From: Cladopsammia gracilis
Taxonomy: Eukaryota; Cnidaria; Anthozoa; Scleractinia; Dendrophylliidae
Length of the DNA: 64,000 bases
Reading direction: 5' to 3'
NCBI GenBank assembly: GCA_022457155.1
Contig: JAJGOT010000922.1
Span: 1 to 64,000, forward strand
Below the pieces are notes generated by a model. That model saw nothing but the letters and a program-made list of their open reading frames with translations. It did not search any database and was not told where the DNA came from. The position numbers and the translations under genes are program-made. Below, in pieces: positions 24,001 through 37,000 of the stretch. Numbering within the stretch: position 1 is the first letter of the stretch; each line of letters starts with the position of its first letter.

Positions 24001-27000
24001 CCAAGTATAAAAAAGGAGCAAAATAATTTACGTTAATTGACTAAATTTTAAAATCTACCAAAGTTGAAGGCATTTTTCTCCTCGTTTCTCTTCACTATTA
24101 GCTTTTTACATCTCCTTTAGAATACAGAACACCTTGCCGGACAGACACAATTTATATATTTATTATTTACTCAATACCCTCCAAAAAACAACATGGCGAC
24201 GGACGGTTGAGGGAGGAAAGCAGGAGACAGAGATAGGAGAACTTGGACGATGAATGTGGAGGCCTTTAATGTGCCAACTGACACGAGAGAGACAGGTAAC
24301 AGTACGTAATACCCAAAACAAACAAACCAACCAAAAAACACCACACCTGTGAAAAGTACTCGTCAGCTATTCTGTATGCCCATTCCTTACAGAGGTAGCG
24401 GGGTCGCGCGGGGTTTGCGATATCAGCACATTTGATTAGCATCCTTTTGATCAACGTTCTATTTTCTGGTGTGTTGAGTGCTACTGCTGAAGATGCAGTG
24501 GAGTCCGGGGTACCACGTCCGCTATGCTGTGAAAATAACAAAACATCAAGCGAAATGAGATTATCAATAATCATGGTTAACTGGGAGATCTTCCGTTGGC
24601 CAGCGGATGATCGCGTAAGTTCTCTTTCCTTCTGTTTTATTCTCCACTGAGAGATCAGAGTGACAAGTGCCAGGGGGAGTTGACCCGTGGGAGGTTGCCA
24701 TGGTTTCCCCTTTATTTGCATTTTGCCCACACTCAATTGCTTACTGCCTGCACTCCTCACAATTGGAACCTACCCTCCATTTAAGGCGCCTATCACCCCT
24801 AGAAAGTTATTTTCAGAATCTACTCTATGTACCTTGAATAGTTGAATGGTAAAATATTTCTTGTTTTGAACGTCGCGTTTGTGAGTTATAGAGATTTGGA
24901 TTTACAAAATGCTTATTAGATGACGCCAACTCGGGAATTTTCCATTATTTCTACGCCAATTTACAATGCACAGTTTACAGCTTGGGGATAATTAATTTGA
25001 TAAATACTAAAAATAAACTGTGGTTAGTTAATTGATTCGTAAAAAATATTACTTGGAGGCGTAAACAAGTAGTTGTATAATAAATGATTCCCGGGTTGAA
25101 GTCATCTAACTTTCTTGGGGTGATAGGCACTTTAAGTACTGCCCATCGACAAGTTAAATACCAAAATTAGCGTTGTTTTTAATTACCAAAATTAGCGTTG
25201 CATTTTTAGGAAGCCATTTCACTAAAACTTCATGAAGCAAATGACTTAGGGAAGTGGTCATAACAAGAATACACGAAGAGGACCCACTTTATGTAGGGGT
25301 AGGTGAGGCTACACAACATGCCACCTATCTGATGAGCCTAAGTAATGGACAAAATTTATTGGCCAAAAAGCCCTGAAAACCACACCCTGTCGAGTCGCAA
25401 TGTCCCCGTTAAAGGGAACCTCCATTGTTATAACAAATTGACGTTAAATTGTTGGAAATAAAGTCTAAATTATTTTTTTTTAAAAAAAGGTGCAAATATA
25501 ATTTTAGTGTACAAAAAAATGGATATGAATATCGCCTATTTTCGCTTTTAAATTTCCCGCGCGTCGCCATTTTGAATATTTATGACATGTTACGGTTGTC
25601 TAATAGGCCATTTGCACGATGACGTCATATGACTACAACTACCAGAATCCTTCAGTTTTTTGTTTTGTAATGCAAATTAGGGTCATTGTTATTTAAACCG
25701 CACTGGGATTACAAAATTTAAATAGGAAAGGAAAAACGAAATGAATTCTGGTAGTTGTAGTCAAATGACGCCATCGTGCAAATGGCCTATTGTTACATAC
25801 AAAAGAACTTCGATTCTTAACAATAACTGCAACCATAACACGTCATAAATATTCAAAATGGCGGCGCACGGGAAATTTAAGAGCAAAAGGCGATATTCAT
25901 ATCCATTTGCACCTGTTCTTTTAAAAATTTTAAATTTCGACTTTATTTCCAACAATTTAACGTCAATTTGTTCTGACAATGGAGGTTCCCTTTAAGGTTA
26001 ATTAAAGGAGTACTCCCCATCCCACCCCCCAATTCACCCCGCCCCTACCCCCAGAAAAAAAGCATTCTTACCACGGAATGAACCTCGTCCATGCTAGAGG
26101 TGCGTCGTTTATTGATGGAGTTGACAAACTTTGACAGGTGTTCAAAATGCCTTGTCATCTCTGTTGCCATCACCATATCAATGATTGCTTGACGAATCGT
26201 GCGAAATTCTTCCCTGTCAAACAAACAAAACAACAACATGTGACTCAGAAAGGTTTCAATCCAGGCGACGAAAGATGCTTGCATTGTATTTTACAACTAA
26301 CCTTTCAATGTATAAAACAGATGGTTAACGAAGTTGTGTTAGACTGCATGCTAGCAATCCCTCTTTGCTATGTTTGCTCTTATTAAATGTAAAACGAGCT
26401 AAAAGTTGTTTGATTGAAACATCTTCGGATCTCCCTCGGAAATATTCAGACATTGTCCGCAATTTTCGGAAAATGATCGGAAACCTTTGTTCAATCTTCA
26501 GACAGTATTCAGGGAATTTTGCAAAATCTTCAGAAATCATCGGAAAATCTTCGGAAAATTGCACTTTGTCATAAGTGTCATTCACATAAACAAAATAATA
26601 CATGGCTGCTTGGAAATACGAATGGAGTTTGAACCATGATCGTATCAATAACAAAATTCTCGCTTGTGATTGGTCATCCACGCGCCTATTTTTCACGTAA
26701 TTGGCGCGCGGTCACGTGGGTGTCCAATTACAGCTATCCAATTACAACTTTTTGTAATTGGATAGCTGTAATTGGACACCTAAGTTGCGCGCGCGTTAAT
26801 CAGTTGTACTTGAAAATGGGTTCTTTTTTACTATTTTCCTTCTCCTTTCAAACTGGTATAAAATATCCTAGACCTTTTTAGTACAAAAGAGTCGACATAG
26901 ACTTTTTAATCTCAAATTTTGTTATTGATGCGATTAATTAGTAATCGAACTTCGTGTCGTACAAATTCAGGGGTAATCGTGCTCGTAATTTCAAATCGTC

Positions 27001-30000
27001 CTCGCGCTTATTTGAAATTACTCGCCCGATTACTCCATGAATTGTACTCCACTCAGTCCAATTACAATAACTAATTATGCAGTGGTGCCCTACCAACTGA
27101 GCTGTGAAACCTCATACTGTAAAAGTAGTTGAATCCCTGGAATGTTTTTTTTTTTATAAATATTGGATTTAAATTCAAAATTGGTAAGAATGATAGCCGA
27201 CAAGACAGGCCTTCTAATCATCACTCGTTTATCTAAAAATAGTTTTCTGAACTGGTCAGTCATAGGCGATAAAATCTGATTCAGATATCATACCACAGAC
27301 GTGGCGTGAGTTAAGGAGCATGAAAGGTACTAGAGACCCTGGGAACGAGGTTGCATTACGATTTCTTAAACGGACCTCATATAAGATGAGAAGCAGCAAT
27401 ACAACATCATAGCTTACATATCAAGTCCTTTGAAGATGTTGGACCTCTCATCCCGAGCAGTAAGCTTGAATGCTAAAGCAGCATGGTGACTCTCTAACAC
27501 TGCAATATCATTGTAGAGAATTGCCAGCTCATTACCAGCATTACAGAGAAACGAGTTCGTGTATCCAGGATGGTCGACATCATGCACAACAGCTGCTATC
27601 AACGAGGCTATTTCATCAAGTGGCTCAAGGACAGCCTGAAAGGGAGAGGATAACCAATTAATGAACATATTTTCAGAGACTTTTCCATTTATTCTTACTC
27701 TGGAATACGGTCAATCGAACGCACTCTTAGTGTAAGATGCAAACTTGGTGTTATAAAAAGTTAATTTTAATAGAATATTTACTTAATAATAAGAAAACAA
27801 CTGACATCTTGATGCAGATCAAATTTACCTTGACTCTTTCCTTCGCCAAGAACACAGCTGTAGCATGGAGAACATCTGCCGCATGTGTTGAGTTGTGGTA
27901 AGCATTTTTGGAGTGATAATTTAATTCTATTAACTGAAACAAAATACATGCACAGGATTTCATTGAGCATCAGCTGCCAATAACAGAAAATATAGTTGAC
28001 AGTTCCACTTCGACAATTCTTACACTTATTAACTCCTTGAGTTCAGGACTCAAGTCAAACCTTTGAATATAAACAAGGAATCAGAGAATTAACTCTGTGT
28101 GTAAATTATAGTGCTAACTATAAAGGTAAACTCATAAATTTCCCTGAGCGTTAGCCCTAGTAAGGAAATGAGGGACCACACGTGGGAAAGAAAAAATCTT
28201 AGACCTCGGTGGGATTCGAACCCACGACCTCCGGATTAGATCTTCCGTCGCTCTACCGCTTGAGCCACGAGGCCGTACGGGAGCAGATCGTGGGTAATAA
28301 GGTGGTAATTCGTGGCAATGAGAATGTGAGCAATGTGAATGTGAATGTGAGCTTATTTGTACCTTTGAATATAAAGTAATGTGATTCCAACCTTTTGCAT
28401 CTGTGGATGAAATACTACAGTGTAACAATTCAAATGGAAGCTCTTTAGCATAACTTTCTTGTGGTATTGTTGGTTTTTCAGTGGTAAACAAAATGGATTT
28501 GCTCCAGCCAAAACGAAGTTCGCAACTTCATTCCCGCCAAAGTACATGTTATTCACGATGTCAGAGCTTCGCGATGTCATAGCTCCTTTAGATAGTTGAA
28601 AACACAGTAGACTTACTTGTAACCAGTTTTTGAGAACATCTTCAGAAATGTTGAGAAATTCACATGCCCTGAACCTGTTGAGTATTTTTGTTCCCAAGAA
28701 GTACAAGGGCCTAACATGAAGAAATAAATAAAGGTTAAATCTCTCAAGAGCCACAGGGTACCCACACAGCTGGAGCTTAACCCGGTTACTGCAACATGAA
28801 GCAACTAGGAATATTACTACTCCCCGCTGGATGGGATGCTAGTCCATCCCACGGTTACCCCTAGCATTTTGTCGCAGGTACCCACTTATACACCTGGGTG
28901 GAGAGAGACAATGTGAAGCAAACTATCTTGTCTAAGGATTTCAACCACGCAACGGCCGAAACCAACGCACAAGCCACTACACCAGCGCACAAGCTAACCA
29001 CTACACCACCACACGGGCTAACTACTACACCACCACACGGGCTAACCACCACACCACCACACAGGCTAACCACTACACCACCGCGCCACCAAATAAATAA
29101 TAGAGGGAGACAGAAACTTAACTCATGAACTTGTGGCTCTCTCTGGGAAAGGTTGTACCACTCACCAGAGAATATGCCCTATACTCTTTTTAAACAGTTC
29201 ATGGCAGGCTTATTAACAAGTTCAGCCGGTTTTTCTGGCTTGTGCACCTTCAAAATCTCCCAAAGTCTGTTTTCTAGTGAAATTTCAGCCGGTGATAAGC
29301 TCTCTTTCAGGTGGTGAAAATAGCCCGTAGCCGGATCTGAACTATATCCCTGGACCACATGTAAAGCATAACAGTTACTATTTCTAGCCATCTACAGGGC
29401 TGTCAATAACATCCGGGGTTGGGGGATTGGGAGGGGGGGGGGGGAGGATTTCCCCTGCTATTGTGTGTTTCAGCCCCAGCTACTTTGATAAAAAAAAAAA
29501 TTGGCAATACCGGAACACAATTTTCCTGGGTTACTTTCTACACTTCCCTGCCTAGTTAAAAAATGAATGACAGCTCAGCCTATTTACTATACTAATAGCA
29601 TATCCTCAAGTCTAAGCTTTACTCCATTAGTGTGAGAGGAATGCCCTGGCCTGGTTTGACAACTACTTTTACAACAGAACACAGTCTGTCACTGTAAATG
29701 GCACTCTCTCGGATTCTTTCGATCTGAAACTTGGGGTACCGCAAGGCTTCATCTTGGGTCCATTACTATTTATCAAATCTATTAATGATTTACCAAGTGT
29801 TGTCCGTCAATGCAAAATAGTCTTGTATGCCGATGATACTGTTCTATTTTTTGCCAGGAAAGATGTCCAGACCATTCAATCTATCCTTCAGGATGATCTA
29901 AACGCTGTTGGTAAATGGTTTTCTGAGAACAGATTGCTTGTGAATTGTGCTAAAACCAATGTAATGCTCTTTGGTTCAAAGCAGCGTCTAACAAGATCAC

Positions 30001-30952
30001 AAGGTCTTTCTTTATCATTGTTGGACAGGTTTCTGGAACTATCTGATACTGTGAAATACTTAGGCCTAACTCTAGATGTTTCTCTAAATTGGCACGAACA
30101 CATTAACAATATCTCTTGTAAAGTAACCCGTAGGTTAAACTTGCTAGGGAGGATCCGGAAATATTTGAATACTGACACTTGTAAACATTTACATATGACT
30201 TTAATTCAGCCGTTATTAGAATGTTGTGACATTATATGGTCCAATGCTGATAGTACTTCTCTCGACAGACTCCTAAGGCTACAGAAGAGGGGTGCACGTA
30301 TTATACTTCAAAAGAAGATCAGAGAATAGAGTACCGTGAATTTATTTCGCGAGTTAGGTTGGGTCTCTTTGATTGAATGCTGGAATTTGCATAAGTGTCT
30401 CACTGTATTTAAATGACTAAATGGTTTCTGCCCGCTTTATTTCAGTGACTTATTTTCACGCAATTCTGACATTCATAATTATTATAATACTAGAAATAAA
30501 TCTAATCTTCATATTACGGTAAAAATAACTTCAAAGTCTGGTTACAGGTCTTTTACCTATTCAGCTGCTTAAGCTGTATAATAAAGTAAAATTAATGTTA
30601 TTACAAAACGCTCTAGTTCAGTTAGGTCATTTTATACCAACTATTGGTTAGACACATTTAAATCTCAGTAAATACTTATGTGTTTTAACTTATTTGTAAT
30701 TATTATTACTTTTAATTCTAGAGTTATAAAATTGTTATAAGTTATGTGTTATAACTTATTTGTTATTAGTATTACTTTTAATTTTAGAGTTTTTAATTTT
30801 ATAGGTTTACTTTACACCTGTTTGTAATTAGTATTATCATTCTTAAATTTTACTATTATTAATTTGTATGATTATACTTTGGATGCACAGCTTCATTGTA
30901 AATAAGTGTCAACTTTATGAATTCTGTGCTTAATAAAGTATGTATCTATCTA

Positions 30953-31000
<48 letters not shown>

Positions 31001-34000
31001 ACAACAGCAACAACATCAACAACAAAGCTTTATTGTACACAGAGATGTTTAAATAAATAAATTACAAGGATTAATTAAATATAAATAATTATAATAATTA
31101 AAGGGTACCACAGCACCCTGAAATAACTAAAAAGTTAATAATGTCGGGGTGATGCCAATTGACTTGGGATGCAAGATACCAAGCAGCATATGAGGCTTCC
31201 ATTCTCCCGCCCCTTCCCTCTCAGTCAGTTAACAACACAACTAACCTGTGATTGGAGGCTTTTTCCAACTTGAGAATATCAAAGTCCCAGTCTGCCTCGT
31301 CGACCATAGCTGCAATAACTTCTGGGGGTGCCTCCTGGAGGTGAGATATTGGAGTCCGCACACTGCTTTGTGAAGATTCCTTATGACCTGTCAAAACACA
31401 CATGGAAACATTTTTTTAATCATTATAAATCCGGATTTTCTGATTGTAAGTCCATTCCATTTGGGACAAATTAATATTAAATTGCAATCTGAACAAGTCA
31501 CGTCCAGAGGTGGATCGATCAGATTGGCATCTGAATATGGTTTTAGATTGTGCATTCCATGTGGCAAACTAGTTTCAAATCAATAGCAACCAACACAGAA
31601 CAAACAGAGACCTTCAAAGCGGGCCCTGGGATGATAAACAGATGCTGCCCAAATTTCACTGATGAAGAAATTCATTCACTGTTAAGGCGCTGTTACACTA
31701 GGCAATATTTCGTGCAACTTGTCTCGCAACAACTAAAAACCGTGCGTTGCGATGCTGCGAGACAAGTTGCCGGGAGGGTGTTACACTAGGCAATGTTTCT
31801 TGCAATTTGTCTCGCTCAACGGTGAAAGGAGCAATTTCATTGGCTAAAGTCACAAAACGTTGCGACACAAGTTGCAGGAAACGTGTTACACTACGCAACG
31901 CTTGAAAAATTCGTTGCGGCGTGGCGAGAATCGTTGCGAAAAGTAGAACCGACTTCTACTTCTCGCAACGATTGCGGCAACAAAAAATTTGCGAGAAATG
32001 TTTGTTGCGGGGTATGTTACACTAAGCAATTTTTCATGCAACTTGTGTCGCAACAAAATTGCGAGACAAGTTGCACAAAACATTGCCTAGTGTAACAGCG
32101 CCTTTACGGATAGACCCATTTTAACAGCATGATTTCAAGTAAACAACACTTATATCAAGGCAAATGCCAATTTCATTTTAAGATCTTTGTAACTTAAAAA
32201 TCCTTCTATAAAAATTCTCCCACACTATAATATGTAAGGTTAATAGATTTGGATCCATGCAGGATAATTTGACGAAACTTCTATGGGAGTTTGACGATTA
32301 CACTGCACTACAGTATAGACCCCTCCTTTCTCAAACTCATTAACCCTTTAATTCCCAATATTAAAATACAAATTCTCCTTTCTTGTCCCTATACATTTAT
32401 TGCAGTAGTTGTGAGGAGAAGTTGTTCAAATATCTTTAGAATTCATCTTTGGTGATCATATCCTTAATTCTCATGACCTCTCTGATTGATAAAGCATTGA
32501 TATTACAAGGAGAAATTTGATGCTGATCACTATTGGAGCTTGAAGGGTTAAATAATAATTCATCAAGTTTAAACCAAAACAGACGTACATGTGTAAGCGC
32601 GACAGTGATTTGTAAAGCTGATCTTATTAAGCAGAGATTTTGACGATTTTATTCCTTCATTTTCTCTGCATTATTTTAATGATCAGTTTGAGAAGCTACA
32701 TCAAACACTCAAAAGAGTGTTTCATCAGGTATCCAAACACCTCAAAGCGGGTTTAAAAAAACTTGGCTGCACCTCGTTTTTTCGACCCACTTCTCAGTGT
32801 TTGGAAATCCTCAAGAAACACTCTTTCTTGTGATATATTACATAAAAATTCTCTCAGGGAAAAGACAAAATTGTTCAATGTAAAAGCAAATCCAAGAGAA
32901 ATAAATTTCATTCCAACATAGCATGGGATTCAAGATAACCATCGGTCAAGATGGGTGGGGAGGGGGGGGGGGGGGTATATTGCATCTCAAACTCTAAAGG
33001 AAAAGACAAAATTGTTCAATGTAAAAGCAAATCCAAGAGAAATAAATTTCATTTCAACATAGCATGGGATTCAAGATAACCATTGGTCAAGATGGGGGGG
33101 GGGGGGGGGGGGGTCGAGTTGCCAAGTTGTCCCACTCAGACATACATAATCATTACAATAACCTTTTTGCTTCTGCATAATAGGATGTTGGGGGGGGGGG
33201 AGAATGGGTGGAAGGGAGTTCATTTTATGTCTGTAATAATGAATATATTATACACAATGTATATGATTGTTATGTCACTAGGCTACAAATGTTTATTTAG
33301 TACATAAGGGATGAGATGTAGATAGACAAATGCAGAAATAAAACAAGTAAAGAACATGCCCCTTGAATAGAAATGTGAGGGATTTTTTTTAAATGCTAAC
33401 ACTGCCAAGGAATGTTACATCTGTCTTCAATGAAAATTTGATGTTCAGGTTTACACAGGTCAGCAGTTACACTCAGTGCAAAGAAGATGAGGAGGTTAAA
33501 ATGATTATTAAATAATTATTAAACCATGACATTATTAATTAATTATTAAATAATTAAAACCAATTATTATGAAAGTTAGAAAAGGAGTGCAAGCATTAGC
33601 CTCGGACCTCTGCCAAATGTGTAGAATAAGTTCATACTTGGTTTTGGTAGTACATCGCAGGACGGTCTCCTTCGGCCCTGAAATAAGTTACAACAAAATG
33701 TCAAAAACACAGAAGGAAGTTCAACAGCCATTATTGTGTCTTCCCTAGGAATTGCTGTAACCTGATTCCACTATATACCTCGTATAAGATGAGTTTTGAG
33801 ATTGATTTAAGGTTTCTCCAGATGATAGATTTACATTAGGTACATGTATCATACTACATGAAGTACATCATGGATGGTAAACGTGAATTGTTGAATTAGT
33901 AACATAAGGGCAACATCACTAATGGCAATTATCAATCAAGTTTGAACAAGCCTTGTAAAATTAGGGAACAATTATTATTTTGTGATGGATAGACACGTAC

Positions 34001-37000
34001 ATGTCGCAGACTAATTTTTAGGAATGCTGTGGAATTGACTCCAACTGAGTGTGAAATCATTCCAGCGGCAAATCCTTGAAAACATGAAAATATTGTTTCT
34101 GACCATTTTCCTTCTGGAGTCAAATCTTGAATTTTAATGTGGTTCCAACATTTGGGTCAGTGAATGAAACTAGAACAGCATTTTCCCATGGTACTGTTTA
34201 TGATGCTGTACAAGGTAGTTCTAACTTTTGAAAGTGTGGTTCAAATTTTTCGTTGGTTTTAATTTTTCTTTAAAACAGTTTGATTTTTGTTTTCCTTTGT
34301 CTCAGAATATGATAATGAATCTGAGAAAAAGGAAAAGAAAAATTAAACTGGTTTGATAAGACAAATTTGAACCACAACATAACCACTCAAATGATTATCT
34401 ACTGAGTGTAGTTTTCTGTAGTATTGTTTATTGAACTGTACATAGTGGCTTTGACTTTTGAGTTCATACACCCTTTCAAATGTTTTTGGATGCCACTCAA
34501 TCTGTACATCCCTACAGTGTGCTCTGCCCTTTTTTACAGAAGGAATTCTGTGCATACTATGGTATTTTGTAGTAAAGGTTTCAAGAGAAGCTAAAGCTTA
34601 CATTACTCATGAGACCTCCAACAAGCTCATTATTCATAACGTCTTCTTCTGTTGTCGTGAAGGGGGAATATAGTTCAGCTGTCCGTAGAATTTCCTACAA
34701 AAACAGTTGGCAGCAACAATTTATTTACTTAATGTTATTTAATAGAAACTGGTGTATTTAGGAGTGAGTGAATGCAAGTAGTGGTGCAGGACAAACTGGC
34801 CATGGGGTTAAAAGTGAAGAAGGAAAACCACGAGCATGAGATGATTGTGGTATACTGCTTAGCTTGAAACCAAAAGGGAAGAGAGCAGTGGGTGGACTGA
34901 AAGAAACTTGGAGTCAAATGGTGGAAATGAAGAGATCTTTTGAATGGACTGAGGTGGAACAAAAGGCAGAACAGTATGGTGGTTTTTTGTGCATGGTCCA
35001 ATATGACAGTTGGTGTTCAAAAGACTTGAAATTTATAGCTTCAAATCTTTGTTTTCAGTTATTGCCTCATTAGCATACAGCTGTATGTGCCTCATTCTCC
35101 AATCAAGCTGCCAAAAAAAATCAACTCCGAACACTGCAAGGCCATAGGACAATTACCATTCTCTGGAAATTTGAGCTAGAAATACTAGATACTCTTTGTG
35201 CCTACCAAACAATTTTGCATTTTTGATAGCTGATATTTCCTTACACATGACATGGAAAGACCTGAAACTTGCATAGATTGCTTAGTTTAACACGCTCTTT
35301 TGACTTTTGAAGTGAATTTGTATTTAGCATAAATTTGTACATGCTTATAACACAAATTATAATTCAACACATTGATACACTGCCCAAATATGGTAAAAAG
35401 TTATCGATATACGCTATATCTACATGACGTATATCCAACGATGGAGGTAAATTTCACATTTTGACAAGAGAATGCAAAAATGACGGACCGGCCTCTATAT
35501 TTTTTCTTCAAACTGTGTTTTGTTATCAATGTAAACAATGACATCAGCAAATAATTATTTGCCTATTAGTAACCACAACTGAAGTAATTGGGCTGTATGA
35601 ATAAAAATCAATCAACTGTGAATATGGAATAAATGATAAAAAATAATTACTGTTCTGTCCAATTGGGTTTTAAGCTTCTGTGATACCAGATGAATAAAAA
35701 CAATTTCTTACCAACACTCTATCTAGCGCTTGCACTACAGACATTGGACTATTTTCTTGGGCAGCTGACAGCATGTTTATCACCTGAAAAGAACAAGATA
35801 GCAAATTTATTAAATCCATGTTGTTTTGTTGCCTTTCAATTGCCAGGCATACTGGACATAAAATAATATTATCCACAACTCTTTTTAGACAAATTCAGAA
35901 ATGGCTTAAAATGAACATACAGTCAGACTATTCAAACTAAAAAAATACACATGACAACAGTGACACTTTTGTAAACTTTGCATTGTAATTTTTGCCAAAT
36001 AATTTTTGCAACTTAAAATCAACAAATTTTTAGAAACGGATTTTACTATAAAAGTTAACGCTAAAAAACAACGCGGCAATTTTCTCATATTCTTTTTATG
36101 TAAATAAATATTTTAAAGTGTTAGTCAGTATCTCATTAGCATTTTTACAATTGATTATATAAGCGCATGTTAATTTTATTCCTCAACTTGAAAATGACCG
36201 TTGAACAGTCGAAACGTCGTCGTTTTTTAGCATTAACTTTTATAGTAAAATTTTTGCATCCCCTCTAATACTAAGATTTAGTTGTCACCCCATTTATTTA
36301 ACAGCGTATTTTATTTTTCTAAATTGGCAACCCTTTCAAATACTAAAATTGCAATTTTCACTGCCTTTTCTTACGTACCAACATAAGAAAGGCACCCTGT
36401 CTAGGTGGAACCTCCCCGTGTAGTCAAGAAAAGGGAGTGTGCCTTGTAGCGCCTTAAAGATGATAAGTGATATTTTTCATTAGCCAGGTAGGTAACAAAA
36501 ATGTCAAATCGACTTACTTTTGTTATGGGTGCCTCTATTTTGGTGGTTGTTGTTGTCGAGTGTCTTCTAAGTATACCTCCTAAAACACACAAGTTAAATG
36601 TGTTAACAGTGATTAACAATGTACAGCTTCTGCTTACATCTTGCTCATGCCATGCTTTAAAACCCTTTCACTCCCAGAGTCAATTATGAAGACATGTAGT
36701 GTGGTTATAACTTTTGAAACTGTTGATAAAATCCTATGTTGTGACCATTCAGATGAAACCTCTTCAGCAGTACTTTTGCATGGTACCATTTGTTCTAACT
36801 TTTGAGTCTGTGGATGAAATCCTATGGTGTGACCATTCAAATGAAACCTCTTCAGCAGAAATTTGGAACTGATGAAGTTGAACGGATGAATGGCGGAAGA
36901 AAAATTTCGAATGGCTCGCAGTGAACGGCTGAACGGCAAAATAATTATTCCAAACAGCTGGCTGTGAACAGCTGAACGGCTAAAGAATAATGGCAGAAGA

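Noticed and set aside
28205..28277. Functional tRNA gene
   Set aside because: A and B boxes are good, but the acceptor stem does not pair and a SINE body follows.
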